A program made the position numbers and the translations under genes. A stretch of DNA of 44,727 nucleotides from Chloroflexota bacterium (GTDB lineage: Bacteria; Chloroflexota; Chloroflexia; Chloroheliales; Chloroheliaceae), in NCBI GenBank assembly GCA_028287745.1, contig JAQBPB010000003.1:1-44727 (forward strand). The letters are read 5' to 3'. The notes under the pieces were generated by a model, which ran no database searches, was not told the DNA's origin, and saw nothing but the letters and a program-made list of their open reading frames with translations. Positions 33,906 through 44,727 of the stretch are shown one piece after another. Numbering within the stretch: the stretch's first letter is position 1; each line of letters starts with the position of its first letter.

Positions 33906-34463
33906 CTATGCCGGGTTGGTATTCGGAGCCGGAACGGGGCCGGTGCCGCCCTGGACAGCAATTACCACGTTCTGGTCCTTTGGAAGGGTGCCGTTAGCCC
34001 GGTAGGTATCCAGCATAGGGTTATTAACATCCGGTGAAAGCAGAATGATGCCTATTATCCGCTTCTTACTGGCGTCAGGTAGCGGCTTTTCAAAAGCCAT
34101 AACCACACCCTTCTGGCCGAGCTCATCATTCCTCAAAATGCTGGGAGTTACATTTAACCAGCCTCGTTTTGTCATTTCGCTCGTATAGGATGATTGCAAA
34201 TCTGCAAGGGCCTGACCGCTGCGATAGACCTTTATATCTTGCTCAACAATCTCGTTTGTCCGTTTAGGTGAAAGCACGGCATTGCGGAAGTCAGGGTTAC
34301 TGGCTACTTCTGGCACAGCCGTCAAACTGGTGGGTTCATATAATGTATAATTCGTATCGGGAGTGCCACCGCAAGCCACTAACAGGGCCGAAAGTAAAAG
34401 CGCGCACAGGCCCAGGGCTGGAATTTTCCAGATTTTTGACTCATTTACAAATAAAGCAGGCAT
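33906..34463 (-). CDS. Lipoprotein of unknown function
   Basis: 185 aa. A signal peptide (about residues 12-30, ending LLVAC) gives a lipidated Cys at residue 31, so the protein should be anchored to the outer face of the cytoplasmic membrane. The mature part has IKVYRSGQALADLQSSYTSE followed by MTKRGWLNV, then a strand IIGIILLSPDV. This order matches the C-terminal domain of the neighbour at 32714-33778, suggesting distant homology. The gene is 127 bases upstream of that neighbour on the same strand. The ATG at 34463 has no clear ribosome binding site. Confidence 0.82.
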   Translation of the reverse strand: MPALFVNESKIWKIPALGLCALLLSALLVACGGTPDTNYTLYEPTSLTAVPEVASNPDFRNAVLSPKRTNEIVEQDIKVYRSGQALADLQSSYTSEMTKRGWLNVTPSILRNDELGQKGVVMAFEKPLPDASKKRIIGIILLSPDVNNPMLDTYRANGTLPKDQNVVIAVQGGTGPVPAPNTNPA

Positions 34464-34602
34464 TGAGTAGGGAAAACCTTCCTCCGTATAATTATCCCAC
34501 CAACAATTTCGGCGGGCCGGTTCAGTACAACAATACCAGGGCTATTATACCCCGGCTACAACCTTTTAATTATAACATATATCACTTTATAACAATAAAA
34601 TA

Positions 34603-34638
34603 AGCTGGGAAATCCCTTTTCAGGCGGATTTCCCAGCT
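34603..34638 (-). terminator. Intrinsic terminator of the thiolase operon
   Basis: AGCTGGGAAATCC (34603-34615) and its exact complement (34626-34638) form a 13-bp stem with a ten-base loop. On the minus strand it is followed by TATTTTATTG. It lies about 32 bases after the stop codon of the second thiolase. Confidence 0.85.
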
Positions 34639-34670
34639 ATTTAATTAAAAATATTTTGAACTCGTCCCGA

Positions 34671-35858
34671 CTATACCAGTTCGATGCTCAGGGCAACCGC
34701 ACCGCCGCCACCCAGGCACAGGGTTACCAGTCCGCGCTTGCCGCCGGTATCCTGTAAAGCATGAATCAAGGTGGTCAGGATTTTGCTGCCGCTGGAGCCA
34801 ATCGGGTGGCCCAGGGCTATCGCGCCGCCCCGCACATTCACCCGGCTCATGTCCATTTTCAGCTCTTTGGCGTTCGCCAGGACCTGGGCCGCGAAGGCTT
34901 CGTTCACTTCAATCAAATCAAAATCGCCCAGTTGCAGGCCGGTCTGCTCCAACAGTTTCTTGACGGCCAGCGGCGGCGCGGCAAAAATATATTTGGGTTC
35001 CAGGCTGGCCGAGGCGTAACCTGTTATCCGAGCCTGGGGCGTCACCCCATGTTTTTCGGCGGCGGCCCGGCTGAGTACGACCACCGCGCTGGCCCCATCG
35101 CTCAGGCCCGGCGCGTTCCCGGCTGTTACCACCCCACCGTCCGGCTTAAAGACCGGAGCCAGGCGGCTTAAACTATCCAGGCTGGTATCAGGGCGCACCG
35201 GCTCGTCGGTATCGAATACCGTCACGCCTTTTTTGGTCTTAATCTCTACCGGCACGATTTCCCGCTTGAAGTCGCCCCGCTCAATTGCCCTGACCGCTTT
35301 CTGGTGGCTGGAAGCGGCCAATTCGTCCTGGGCCTGGCGGCTGATTCCGAACTTCTCGGCGATTATCTCTGCGCTCATGCCCATGTGATGGTTCTCAAAA
35401 GCGCACCATAACCCATCGTGAATCACCGAGTCTATCAGGTTGCCGTTACCCATCCGGTAGCCGGTGCGAGCATTTTGCAGTAAATACGGAGCCTGGCTCA
35501 TGCTTTCCATGCCGCCCGCGACCATAACTTCGTTCTCACCGGCTTTAATTGAGTTAGCGGCCAGCATTATCGCTTTAAGGCCGCTGCCGCAGACCTTGTT
35601 GATAGTCAAAGCCGGTACCGAGGCCGGGACACCGCCGCCCATGGCCGCTTGCCGGGCCGGGGCCTGTCCGACCCCGGCCTGGACCACGTTCCCCATGATA
35701 ACCTCGTCAACCACGTCCGGCCGGACATTGGCCCGTTTAAGGGACTCTTGAATTGCAAGCGCGCCTAACTGGGTGGCGCTAAAGCTGCTTAAAGCGCCCA
35801 GGAACTTCCCGGTCGGCAGCCGGGTGGACCCGGCGATTAAAACTTCTTCGTTATTCAT
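34671..35858 (-). CDS. Acetyl-CoA C-acetyltransferase (thiolase), second of a tandem pair
   Basis: 395 aa from the ATG at 35856-35858, with AAGGAGC eight bases upstream; the frame is open further but without a start signal. The thiolase fold is clear: nucleophilic Cys90 in [21 protein letters not shown], the catalytic His in [16 protein letters not shown], and the second catalytic Cys in CLGGGGAVAL. It joins or splits acetyl-CoA/acetoacetyl-CoA, or acts on longer 3-ketoacyl-CoA; specificity is not readable. It starts 11 bases after the stop of the first thiolase, which has the same length and similar motifs. A terminator follows. Its partner genes for beta-oxidation or polyhydroxybutyrate synthesis are not in the window. 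Confidence 0.95.
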   Translation of the reverse strand: MNNEEVLIAGSTRLPTGKFLGALSSFSATQLGALAIQESLKRANVRPDVVDEVIMGNVVQAGVGQAPARQAAMGGGVPASVPALTINKVCGSGLKAIMLAANSIKAGENEVMVAGGMESMSQAPYLLQNARTGYRMGNGNLIDSVIHDGLWCAFENHHMGMSAEIIAEKFGISRQAQDELAASSHQKAVRAIERGDFKREIVPVEIKTKKGVTVFDTDEPVRPDTSLDSLSRLAPVFKPDGGVVTAGNAPGLSDGASAVVVLSRAAAEKHGVTPQARITGYASASLEPKYIFAAPPLAVKKLLEQTGLQLGDFDLIEVNEAFAAQVLANAKELKMDMSRVNVRGGAIALGHPIGSSGSKILTTLIHALQDTGGKRGLVTLCLGGGGAVALSIELV

Positions 35859-35869
35859 TAGATTGCTCC

Positions 35870-37057
35870 TTAACGCTCGACGATGAGCGCCACGCCCTGA
35901 CCGCCGCCAATGCAAAGGGTTGCCAGCCCGTAACGGGCCTCACGCCGTTGCATTTCGTGCAGCAGGGTTACCAGCACGCGGGTACCGCTGGCTCCAATCG
36001 GATGACCCAGGGCTATCGCGCCGCCATTGACATTAACTTTTTCCGGGTCCAGGCCCAGTTCCTTGCGTACCGCTACTGATTGAGCGGCAAAGGCTTCGTT
36101 AGCCTCAATCAAATCAAGCTGGCCCAAGGTAAGACCGGCTTTTTCCAGGGCGCGGCGGGTCGCCGGGACCGGCCCCATACCCATAATCCGGGGGTCTACC
36201 CCTGCCGAAGCATAGCTCTTGATGGTCGCCAGCGGTTGCAGCCCTAATGCGTTGGCTTTGGCCCGGCTCATCACGACTACCGCCGCCCCTCCGTCGTTCA
36301 GGCTGGAAGAATTACCGGCCGTAACCATACCGTCCTCTTTTTTAAATGCCGGTTTAAGTTTCGCCAGGGCTTCCGGGCTAGTCTGCGGCCGGGGCGACTC
36401 GTCCTGGTCGAAAATGGTCGGGCCTTTTTTACCTGGGATTTCCACCGGCACGATTTCCGGCTTGAACAACCCGGCCTCGATAGCCTTACCCGCCCGCTGC
36501 TGGCTGCGCAACGCAAACTCATCCAGTTCTGCCCGGTCCAGCCGGTACTCGGCGCAGATATTCTCGGCAGTTACTCCCATGTGGTACTGGTTGAATGCGT
36601 CCCACAGGCCGTCCCGGATCATAACATCCACCAGCTCGCCGTTACCCATTCGGTAACCGAAGCGGGCCTTTTCCAGCAAATAAGGTGCCCGGCTCATGCT
36701 TTCCATACCACCGGCCACGACCGTTTCAGCGTCACCCAGCCGGATGGCCTGGGACGCCAGAATTACCGCTTTGAGCCCGCTCCCACAGACCTTATTGATC
36801 GTCATTGAGGGGATACCGACCGGCAGACCGGCCGCTACGGCTGACTGGCGGGCCGGGTTCTGGCCCAAACCCGCTTGCAACACGTTTCCCATTATTACTT
36901 CGTCAACCTGCTCCGGCTTGAGACCGGCCCGTTCCAGGGCGGCCTTAATACTTATCTCACCTAACTTAACCGCCGAAACCTCGGCCAGCCCGCCCCCGTA
37001 AGTCCCAATAGCGGTACGGACGGCGCTGACAATTACCGCATCTTGCAACTCTGCCAT
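35870..37057 (-). CDS. Acetyl-CoA C-acetyltransferase (thiolase), first of a tandem pair
   Basis: 395 aa. Catalytic Cys91 is in [13 protein letters not shown], the active-site Asn region is [13 protein letters not shown], the His is in [16 protein letters not shown] and the C-terminal Cys is in [10 protein letters not shown]. The ATG directly abuts the TAA of the GNAT gene, so translation is coupled. It closely resembles the downstream thiolase in length, motif spacing and much of the sequence, pointing to tandem duplication with divergence of the cap region (about residues 120-250). Probable role: fatty acid or ketone-body metabolism, or the first step of a CoA-dependent condensation pathway. 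Confidence 0.95.
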   Translation of the reverse strand: MAELQDAVIVSAVRTAIGTYGGGLAEVSAVKLGEISIKAALERAGLKPEQVDEVIMGNVLQAGLGQNPARQSAVAAGLPVGIPSMTINKVCGSGLKAVILASQAIRLGDAETVVAGGMESMSRAPYLLEKARFGYRMGNGELVDVMIRDGLWDAFNQYHMGVTAENICAEYRLDRAELDEFALRSQQRAGKAIEAGLFKPEIVPVEIPGKKGPTIFDQDESPRPQTSPEALAKLKPAFKKEDGMVTAGNSSSLNDGGAAVVVMSRAKANALGLQPLATIKSYASAGVDPRIMGMGPVPATRRALEKAGLTLGQLDLIEANEAFAAQSVAVRKELGLDPEKVNVNGGAIALGHPIGASGTRVLVTLLHEMQRREARYGLATLCIGGGQGVALIVER

Positions 37058-37549
37058 TTAATTTTCCTCTTCAGGAGTACAATCTAATATTTTCTCGTAA
37101 AAAATTGAGTTAAGGCTCAGATGGACCGTGCCCCGGTGCGTTTCCACAAACCCGTTCCGAGTGTAAAGCTTCTGGGCCGGGTAATGGGATACACCGGTTT
37201 CCAGGTGCAGCCGCCTGTAGCCCATCTCGCGGGCTTTAACCTCAAGGGCATCGTAAATTTGCTGTCCAAAACCCCGGCCTTGCAAATTCGGATGAGTCCG
37301 CATGCGTTTGATTTCGGCTTCCCGGGGGCCGGTCTTACGAAAAGCCCCCATCGCCACCACCCGGCCTTCGTACTCGCCGACCAGGAACTCACCTTCGTTC
37401 TGGTGGTAATGCTCAATAATATTACGAACATCGTCATCCCACGGCCCATCTCCCCCGTAGGATCCCACCTGCTTCAATCCCACAACATGTAACTCCAGGA
37501 CCGTTGCCTGGTCGCTCTCCCGGTAGCGCCGGAGCTTTAATTCGCTCAC
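37058..37549 (-). CDS. GNAT-family N-acetyltransferase
   Basis: 163 aa starting with GTG at 37547-37549, with GGGGGAT upstream. The acetyl-CoA-binding motif A is RMRTHPNLQGRGFGQQIYDAL (Gln/Arg-x-x-Gly-x-Gly type) near residues 82-102. Motif B follows as LHLETGVSHYPAQKLYTRNGF. The substrate is not predictable. It heads a three-gene operon with the two thiolases, sharing the TAA/ATG junction; the functional link could be only acetyl-CoA use. Confidence 0.88.
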   Translation of the reverse strand: MSELKLRRYRESDQATVLELHVVGLKQVGSYGGDGPWDDDVRNIIEHYHQNEGEFLVGEYEGRVVAMGAFRKTGPREAEIKRMRTHPNLQGRGFGQQIYDALEVKAREMGYRRLHLETGVSHYPAQKLYTRNGFVETHRGTVHLSLNSIFYEKILDCTPEEEN

Positions 37550-37900
37550 TCAGGATCCCCCACATCAAACTTAAAGGCAAGATAAAATATTTAAAACCTG
37601 AACCCAGCCTGGCTCGATTCTAATCCAGGGTTTTACAAAATGCAATTTTGGCGGGTGATTCTCCCGGCAGGTAACAATTGCCAGGTTTCCGGCAGGACAT
37701 GTCATCCTCAGTACTTTGGTAAGCAAAAAAGGAACGAATAAGGTCCGGTTCTTTACAGCCTGGGAGTAGGGCATGACTTTGTTATTAATTGTTTGCCACC
37801 GGCTTAAGATCCTTTGTGCGGCCATTCTTCCTCTTGAGCCTGTATCCGTTGGTGCTGCCGACCACAGGATGACAGAGTTGGGGTTGGGTGTTGGTTGGGG
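37550..37900. other. Intergenic region, repeat-bearing
   Basis: 351 bases without a supportable gene. It should contain the promoter for the GNAT-thiolase operon on the minus strand, though no good box pair was found. A TGTCATCC piece lies near 37698 and a repeat copy at 37828-37874. Confidence 0.45.
37828..37874. repeat. Dispersed-repeat copy, related to 44381-44435
   Basis: The segment CCTCTTGAGCC...GTTGGTGCTGC...GGATGACA matches the order of words at 44391-44435 (CCTCTTGAACC...GGTTGGTGCGGC...GGAATGACA). Translated, both give the same phrase PLEP-x-x-VGAA, showing common ancestry of DNA rather than coding. Confidence 0.55.
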
Positions 37901-38004
37901 AAGGAATGTGGGGAAGGAATGTGGGGAAGGAATGTGGGGAAGGAATGTGGGGAAGGAATGTGGGGAAGGAATGTGGGGAAGGAATGTGGGGAAGGAATGT
38001 GGGG
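37901..38004. repeat. Minisatellite: eight exact copies of a 13-bp unit
   Basis: The unit AAGGAATGTGGGG is repeated eight times without a single change (104 bases), immediately before the ppdK terminator. The 13-base period leaves several reading frames open, creating spurious frames on both strands. Exact identity implies recent expansion by slippage or gene conversion. Confidence 0.97.
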
Positions 38005-38049
38005 AAACAAAAAAGGATGGGCACGCGAGGTGACCATCCTTTTTTGTTT
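38005..38049 (-). terminator. Intrinsic terminator of ppdK
   Basis: AAACAAAAAAGGATGG (38005-38020) and its exact complement (38034-38049) form a 16-bp stem with a 13-base loop, eight bases after the ppdK stop. Both arms have A/T runs, so it could stop transcription from either side. Confidence 0.9.
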
Positions 38050-38057
38050 AAGAAAGC

Positions 38058-40703
<2,646 letters not shown>

Positions 40704-40841
40704 TAAAATCCTCCATAAAAAGTGAGTAATGAATAAGAATGGCCGGAAATTCGAGCCTGATTCTTTCAAGACCCTTTGCAAAAGCTAAAATTGAGAAAAT
40801 AAATGTCGCTTCTTTGCGGTATTTCCATTTTATCAGCCTTG

Positions 40842-40870
40842 ATTTTACTATTTTGGTTCCTAGCTTGCAA
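40842..40870 (-). promoter_or_regulatory. Sigma-70-type promoter of ppdK
   Basis: On the minus strand TTGCAA (40870-40865), a 17-base spacer and TAAAAT (40847-40842). It gives a leader of about 130 bases. The 40704-41105 gap is AT-rich and holds only this and the promoter of the sensor kinase. Confidence 0.6.
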
Positions 40871-41046
40871 GGCGGTTATGGACTTATTTAATTTTTGGAT
40901 AGATTTTGACTTTTACTGACATAAAGAATATATATGGGTAGTATGTAAAAGAGCTTAATTAATTTGATTTACCCTAAATATTTGCTTTTTTGTTGTTTTT
41001 TTAAAACTGAACACTTTTAATTAAAAATTTAACTGTAATTGCTTTT

Positions 41047-41076
41047 TTGTACGCCTTTTTTTTGGTAAAATATAAC
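41047..41076 (+). promoter_or_regulatory. Promoter candidate of the sensor kinase gene
   Basis: TTGTAC (41047-41052), an 18-base spacer and TATAAC (41071-41076), about 30 bases before the GTG start. The ribosome binding site AAAGGGG lies near 41094-41100. Confidence 0.45.
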
Positions 41077-41105
41077 TGGTCAAGAATTATTTTAAAGGGG
41101 TTATT

Positions 41106-44100
41106 GTGAATTTGCCAAAAACCATCTATGGGGATAATGAAAAGCCGAGTGTCGCTATACATAGTGCCGATGTTCAGGACCAACCGGCCAGCAAGCGGTT
41201 TGAACGAATAATGCGTCTGGCGGCAAATGTATCTAACTCCACCGGCGCTCTGCTCACACTTGTTGAGGCGGAAAGCGGCCTAATAAAGGCGAGCTACGAC
41301 TACAACTTTACAGAATCTAAACGGGATAATTCCTTTACCAGCTATACTCTTGACCAGGATTCTCCCCTCATTATACCCGACACCAGTTTGGACCCACGTT
41401 TCAGCCATAATAGCCTGGTAACAGGTGAACCTTTTGTCCGCTTTTATGCCGGTTTTCAACTCTTTTCGTTGGACGGGTCCAAAGTGGGTACTTTAGGTAT
41501 TTTTAATACCCGGCCCCGTCATTTGAGCGGTAAAGAGCAGGGAATTTTGAATGATTTAGCCAGGCAAGCGGAGGATGAAATTAAATCAGACCAATTAGCA
41601 GCGGCCCTGCATGAGCGGGACCGGATAGCGGGATTGCTGTTAGGGCAGAAAAAAATCCTGGAAGATATCGCGCGCGGCATGGAACTGACCGATTTAATGA
41701 ATGAACTTGCCCGCTTTATCGAAAACCAGGAAGAAGGGTTGCTTTGCTCGGTACTCAAGCTGGAGAAAGTCCAGGGGAAGCCGGGGGTCTTGCGGGTGCT
41801 GGCGGCACCCAGTTTTCCGGAAGAATACCTCAGGGCTATCGACAAAGTGGAAATCGGCCCCAATGTAGGTTCGTGCGGGACGGCTGTTTATCTTAAGAAA
41901 CAGGTTATAGTTTCGGATATAGAAAACGACCCACTGTGGGAGAATTTCCGCGACCTGGCCCTGTCCCACAACCTGCGGGCCTGCTGGTCAACCCCGATTA
42001 GGGGTACCAGGGGGGAGGTGCTGGGTTCTTTTGCGGTATATTACCAGACCACGCGCAAGCCGGACGCCTGGGAGTTGCAACTGCTGGATGTTGCAAGTTT
42101 CCTGGCCGGTATCGCGATGGAACGGGTCCAGATGAACCAGCTTTTAAATGAGAGTGAAGACCGCTACAAGAACATTTTTGAAACAAGCCTGGACGCGATT
42201 TTTATCACCGGCTCGGATGGTCTGATTTATACGGCCAACCAGGCGGCCTGCAACATGCTCAATTATAGCGAAGAAGAGTTGCAGAGGCTGGGAAGAAGTG
42301 GAGTTGTTGACCCGGCCGACCCGAATCTTTTGCCCTTGTTGGAGGAACGGGACCGGCTGGGATACGGCCGCAGCTTGATTACTTTTATACGCAAAGATGG
42401 GACGAAAATTCCCTGCGAGGTTGCGACAGCCACTTTTATGGACAAAGGCGACAAGAAGCGCAACAGCGTGCTTATTCGAGATATTTCGGAACATTTAAAA
42501 ACCGAACAGAAATTAAAAGCTTACGCCCGGCAACAGGCGGCGATTGCAGCCCTGGGACAGGAAGCTTTGATTAACCCGGATGTACAGGCTTTAATGGACC
42601 AGGCGGTAGCGCGGGTTTCACAGACGCTGGAAGTGGAACAGGCCGGAGTTGTGGAGCTGCTGCCGGGCGGCCAGGACATGATGCTGCGGGCCGGTATCGG
42701 ATTTGGTCCGCTGATAGATGGAGAGGCCCGGATTAAAGTCAACCCAAACTCACAGTCCGGCTATACGGTGCTTACTAAAGGGCCGGTCATCATTGAAGAT
42801 TTACGGCAAGAAAAGCGGTTTTCCCTTTCGCCGTTGATTTCAAACCTGAATCTGGTCAGTAGCGCCAGCGTTTTAATCTGGGACCCGCAAGAGGCGTACG
42901 GGGTATTGAACGTGTTTACGGGTACCAGGCGGCGGTTTACCGATGAGGAAGTCCATTTCTTGCAGGCGGTGGCAAACGTGCTGGCGGCGGCTATCCAGCG
43001 CCAGCGGGCGGCGGCTTCGCTCCTGGACAGCCAGGAGCAACTGCGGCAGTCGCAGAAAATCGAAGCGGTGGGCCGGTTGGCCGGGGGTATCGCGCACGAC
43101 TTCAACAATATCCTGACAGCCATCATGGCCTATAGCGAACTGGCGCTTTATAAGCTGGATAAACCCTACCAGGTCCAAAAGGATATTGAGCAAATACAGA
43201 TGGCGGCGGACCGGGCGGCAGATCTGACCCGGCAGTTGTTAGCCTTCAGCCGCCGCCAGATCCTGGAGTCGCGGGTGCTGAACCTGAACGAGGTTGTGGC
43301 CGACCTGGGCAAGATGCTGCACCGGCTGATTGGTGAGAATATCAACCTGGTGACAGACCTGGACGATAGCCTGGAGTTTATCAAGGCCGACCCGGGTCAG
43401 GTGCAGCAGGTTATTATGAACCTGACGGTAAACGGCCGGGACGCGATGCCGGCGGGCGGGACGCTTTTGATTGAAACCGGCAATGTTATCCTGGATGAGA
43501 AGTTTTTCAATACCAGGGGAATTGAGTCCAAACCAGGCCCATACGTCCGGTTAACGGTGACGGATACCGGACACGGAATGGACGCGGAAACGCTATCGCA
43601 TATATACGAGCCTTTCTACACTACCAAACCGCAGGGTAAAGGGACGGGCCTGGGCCTTTCGACGGTGTACGGCATCGTGGCGCAGAGCGAAGGTTTCATC
43701 GAGGTTAAGAGCAAGCCGGAACAGGGCACGACCTTTTACGTTTATTTCCCGGTGGTGGACATGGAAGGCCAGGTGCTGACCGGGGCCATCAAGGGTGACC
43801 CGGCGGAAAGTATCAAACCATGCAAGAAAACCCACCGGATTTTGCTGGTAGAGGATGAGGATGCCGTACGAGCCAGCACGCTGGAGATTTTGAAGCTGTT
43901 AGGTTACGAAGTCCTAACGGCCTCAAACGGTGAAGAAGCGTTAAAGGTCAGCCAGGAATGTCCGGATAAGATTGACCTGCTAATCAGCGACATAATCATG
44001 CCGGTCATGAATGGGCCAGAAATGAACGAGCGTTTGAAGAAATTACGGCCTGGCATCAAGACTTTGTTTATCTCAGGTTACACCGATAAGGATATTATAG

Positions 44101-44204
44101 AAGGCGGCCGCTTAAAAGAAGAAACTAACCTTTTGCACAAGCCCTTCTCGATCAGCACGCTGAATAAGAAGCTTGTGGAAATCCTGGGCAAACCGGAGAT
44201 TTAA
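41106..44204 (+). CDS. Hybrid sensor histidine kinase (GAF-GAF-PAS-GAF-HisKA-HATPase-REC)
   Basis: 1032 aa from a GTG with AAAGGGG upstream. No membrane helix is present, so it is a cytoplasmic sensor. A GAF domain lies at about residues 25-155, a second at about 175-340 (VGSCGTAVYLKKQVIVSDIE), a PAS domain at about 345-460 (NIFETSLDAIFITGSDGLIYTAN), and a third GAF at about 470-640. The HisKA phosphoacceptor is His664 in GGIAHDFNNILTA. The ATPase boxes are DPGQVQQVIMNL, VTDTGHGMDAE and KGTGLGLSTV. A receiver domain begins ILLVEDEDAVRAS, with phosphoacceptor Asp962 in LLISDIIMPVMNG. Ligand and output partner are unknown; no separate regulator lies beside it. A terminator follows. Confidence 0.95.
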   Translation: MNLPKTIYGDNEKPSVAIHSADVQDQPASKRFERIMRLAANVSNSTGALLTLVEAESGLIKASYDYNFTESKRDNSFTSYTLDQDSPLIIPDTSLDPRFSHNSLVTGEPFVRFYAGFQLFSLDGSKVGTLGIFNTRPRHLSGKEQGILNDLARQAEDEIKSDQLAAALHERDRIAGLLLGQKKILEDIARGMELTDLMNELARFIENQEEGLLCSVLKLEKVQGKPGVLRVLAAPSFPEEYLRAIDKVEIGPNVGSCGTAVYLKKQVIVSDIENDPLWENFRDLALSHNLRACWSTPIRGTRGEVLGSFAVYYQTTRKPDAWELQLLDVASFLAGIAMERVQMNQLLNESEDRYKNIFETSLDAIFITGSDGLIYTANQAACNMLNYSEEELQRLGRSGVVDPADPNLLPLLEERDRLGYGRSLITFIRKDGTKIPCEVATATFMDKGDKKRNSVLIRDISEHLKTEQKLKAYARQQAAIAALGQEALINPDVQALMDQAVARVSQTLEVEQAGVVELLPGGQDMMLRAGIGFGPLIDGEARIKVNPNSQSGYTVLTKGPVIIEDLRQEKRFSLSPLISNLNLVSSASVLIWDPQEAYGVLNVFTGTRRRFTDEEVHFLQAVANVLAAAIQRQRAAASLLDSQEQLRQSQKIEAVGRLAGGIAHDFNNILTAIMAYSELALYKLDKPYQVQKDIEQIQMAADRAADLTRQLLAFSRRQILESRVLNLNEVVADLGKMLHRLIGENINLVTDLDDSLEFIKADPGQVQQVIMNLTVNGRDAMPAGGTLLIETGNVILDEKFFNTRGIESKPGPYVRLTVTDTGHGMDAETLSHIYEPFYTTKPQGKGTGLGLSTVYGIVAQSEGFIEVKSKPEQGTTFYVYFPVVDMEGQVLTGAIKGDPAESIKPCKKTHRILLVEDEDAVRASTLEILKLLGYEVLTASNGEEALKVSQECPDKIDLLISDIIMPVMNGPEMNERLKKLRPGIKTLFISGYTDKDIIEGGRLKEETNLLHKPFSISTLNKKLVEILGKPEI

Positions 44205-44242
44205 GCGGCGGCCCAGGTCAGCCCGGCTTCCCGGCAAGGCAT

Positions 44243-44288
44243 AAAGGCGCTGGTACCCATTGTGGTGCTTGCGCCTTTGTTTGTTTTA
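44243..44288 (+). terminator. Intrinsic terminator after the sensor kinase
   Basis: AAAGGCGC (44243-44250) pairs with GCGCCTTT (44271-44278), with a possible inner ACC/GGT pairing, followed by GTTTGTTTTA. It lies 38 bases after the stop codon. Confidence 0.7.
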
Positions 44289-44369
44289 CATTGGAGAAGG
44301 GGTAGGGACGGTCCTGGAAAGCCGGAGAGTGGGGCTGGTCTTTATTCTTGCGATAAGGTCACCGGCACG

Positions 44370-44435
44370 GTGATCCCTCGGTCGGCTGTTCCTCTTGAAC
44401 CTTTGAGGGTTGGTGCGGCTTCCCTCGGAATGACA
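44370..44435. repeat. Dispersed-repeat copy
   Basis: Bounded by TGATCCCTCGG and GGAATGACA, with CCTCTTGAACC and GGTTGGTGCGGC inside, matching the copy at 37828-37874. It lies in the 523-base non-coding right end, where no full gene was recognised. Confidence 0.55.
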
Positions 44436-44588
44436 AAATGTTCGAGGCCGGGCGGTAGTGAAGGCCGGTTTAGAAGGTGCCTGGGGTGGGTGTTGGATGC
44501 CGTTGTATTTGGGTGACGGGTTCGACCCCCATGGATTTAACAGTGTGTACGTGGGTGGGCGGTGGTCAGGCGCAGATCACTTGGTTTG

Positions 44589-44616
44589 ATTGTAGATTGT
44601 AGATGGTAGATGGTAG
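44589..44616. repeat. Short 7-bp tandem repeat
   Basis: ATTGTAG twice then ATGGTAG twice, four contiguous 7-bp units in non-coding DNA. Probably simple slippage product. Confidence 0.7.
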
Positions 44617-44668
44617 TGAGTTGAGGGCTGGATGACAGGGTTCATGAGTTCGGGAATATCTGATTGGG

Positions 44669-44727
44669 CTAACCGGGTTTCAGGCTGATGTATTCGCTGC
44701 CAAGTAAGCCCAGTAGTATTTCATAGG
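44669..44727 (-). CDS. Possible C-terminal end of a gene entering from the right
   Basis: One minus-strand frame is open from the right edge to a TAG at 44669-44671 and would encode the 18 residues YEILLGLLGSEYISLKPG. The peptide looks like a plausible protein end, but it is too short to identify or to be certain it is coding. Confidence 0.25.
   Translation of the reverse strand, partial: YEILLGLLGSEYISLKPG

Noticed and set aside
37901..38004. CRISPR-like array
   Set aside because: Units are 13 bp and contiguous, with no spacers and no cas genes.
44262..44516. Open frame in the right intergenic region
   Set aside because: It lies over the terminator tail and a dispersed-repeat copy; the translated phrase recurs at 37828-37874 as repeat DNA, not as protein.
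44515..44535. tRNA T-arm-like GGTTCGACCC
   Set aside because: Only three base pairs flank the loop, and no acceptor, D or anticodon arm could be found around it.

Overview
The window looks like a chromosomal segment of a bacterium, most likely a member of the Chloroflexota. That placement is an inference from style: lipoproteins and membrane-anchored proteins with long Ala/Thr/Pro linkers, a giant NB-ARC/WD40 STAND protein, GTG and TTG starts, and moderately GC-rich genes separated by AT-rich gaps. It was not tested by any search. No rRNA, tRNA, phage, transposase or CRISPR array was recognised.

Layout. 1-1397 (minus): an ECF sigma factor followed by a membrane-anchored, anti-sigma-like gene that runs off the left edge. 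1621-3755 (plus): sucCD with a near-consensus promoter and a terminator. 3841-6128 (plus): a Bcr/CflA-type exporter and a ResA-like redoxin whose redox-active residue is encoded by an in-frame TGA followed by a SECIS-like hairpin, i.e. a probable selenoprotein. 6171-11146: a TPR protein, a FUSC-type membrane protein and an NAD-type isocitrate dehydrogenase. 11353-20780 (minus): a seven-gene run encoding two cytoplasmic S12-type serine hydrolases, a D-amino-acid oxidase homologue, a dipeptide ABC substrate-binding protein with two permeases (no ATPases), and a D-aminoacylase. I read it as an uptake and degradation route for D-amino-acid-containing peptides. 20845-24747 (plus): a Cro-like HTH/NB-ARC/14xWD40 protein. 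25298-28933 (plus): type I glutamine synthetase with a palindromic operator candidate, then a PucR-type regulator. 29041-32634: a DUF72 protein, a cytidylate-kinase-like protein with a C-terminal HTH, and a DUF2079 membrane protein. 32666-34463 (minus): two envelope-anchored proteins of unknown function. 34603-37549 (minus): a GNAT acetyltransferase and two tandem thiolases. 37828-38049: a dispersed-repeat copy, an 8x13-bp minisatellite and a terminator. 38058-40703 (minus): pyruvate phosphate dikinase. 41106-44204 (plus): a hybrid sensor histidine kinase. The right end is repeat-rich intergenic DNA.

How it fits together. SucCD, isocitrate dehydrogenase, PPDK, thiolases, glutamine synthetase and the D-peptide genes describe central carbon and nitrogen metabolism of a heterotroph able to scavenge cell-wall-like peptides. 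The observations most worth checking are the selenoprotein (5082-6128), the D-peptide operon (11432-20780), the TTGTGCAA/TTGCACAA palindrome before glnA with a related palindrome inside the D-peptide operon, and the kinase-HTH fusion at 30128-31057.
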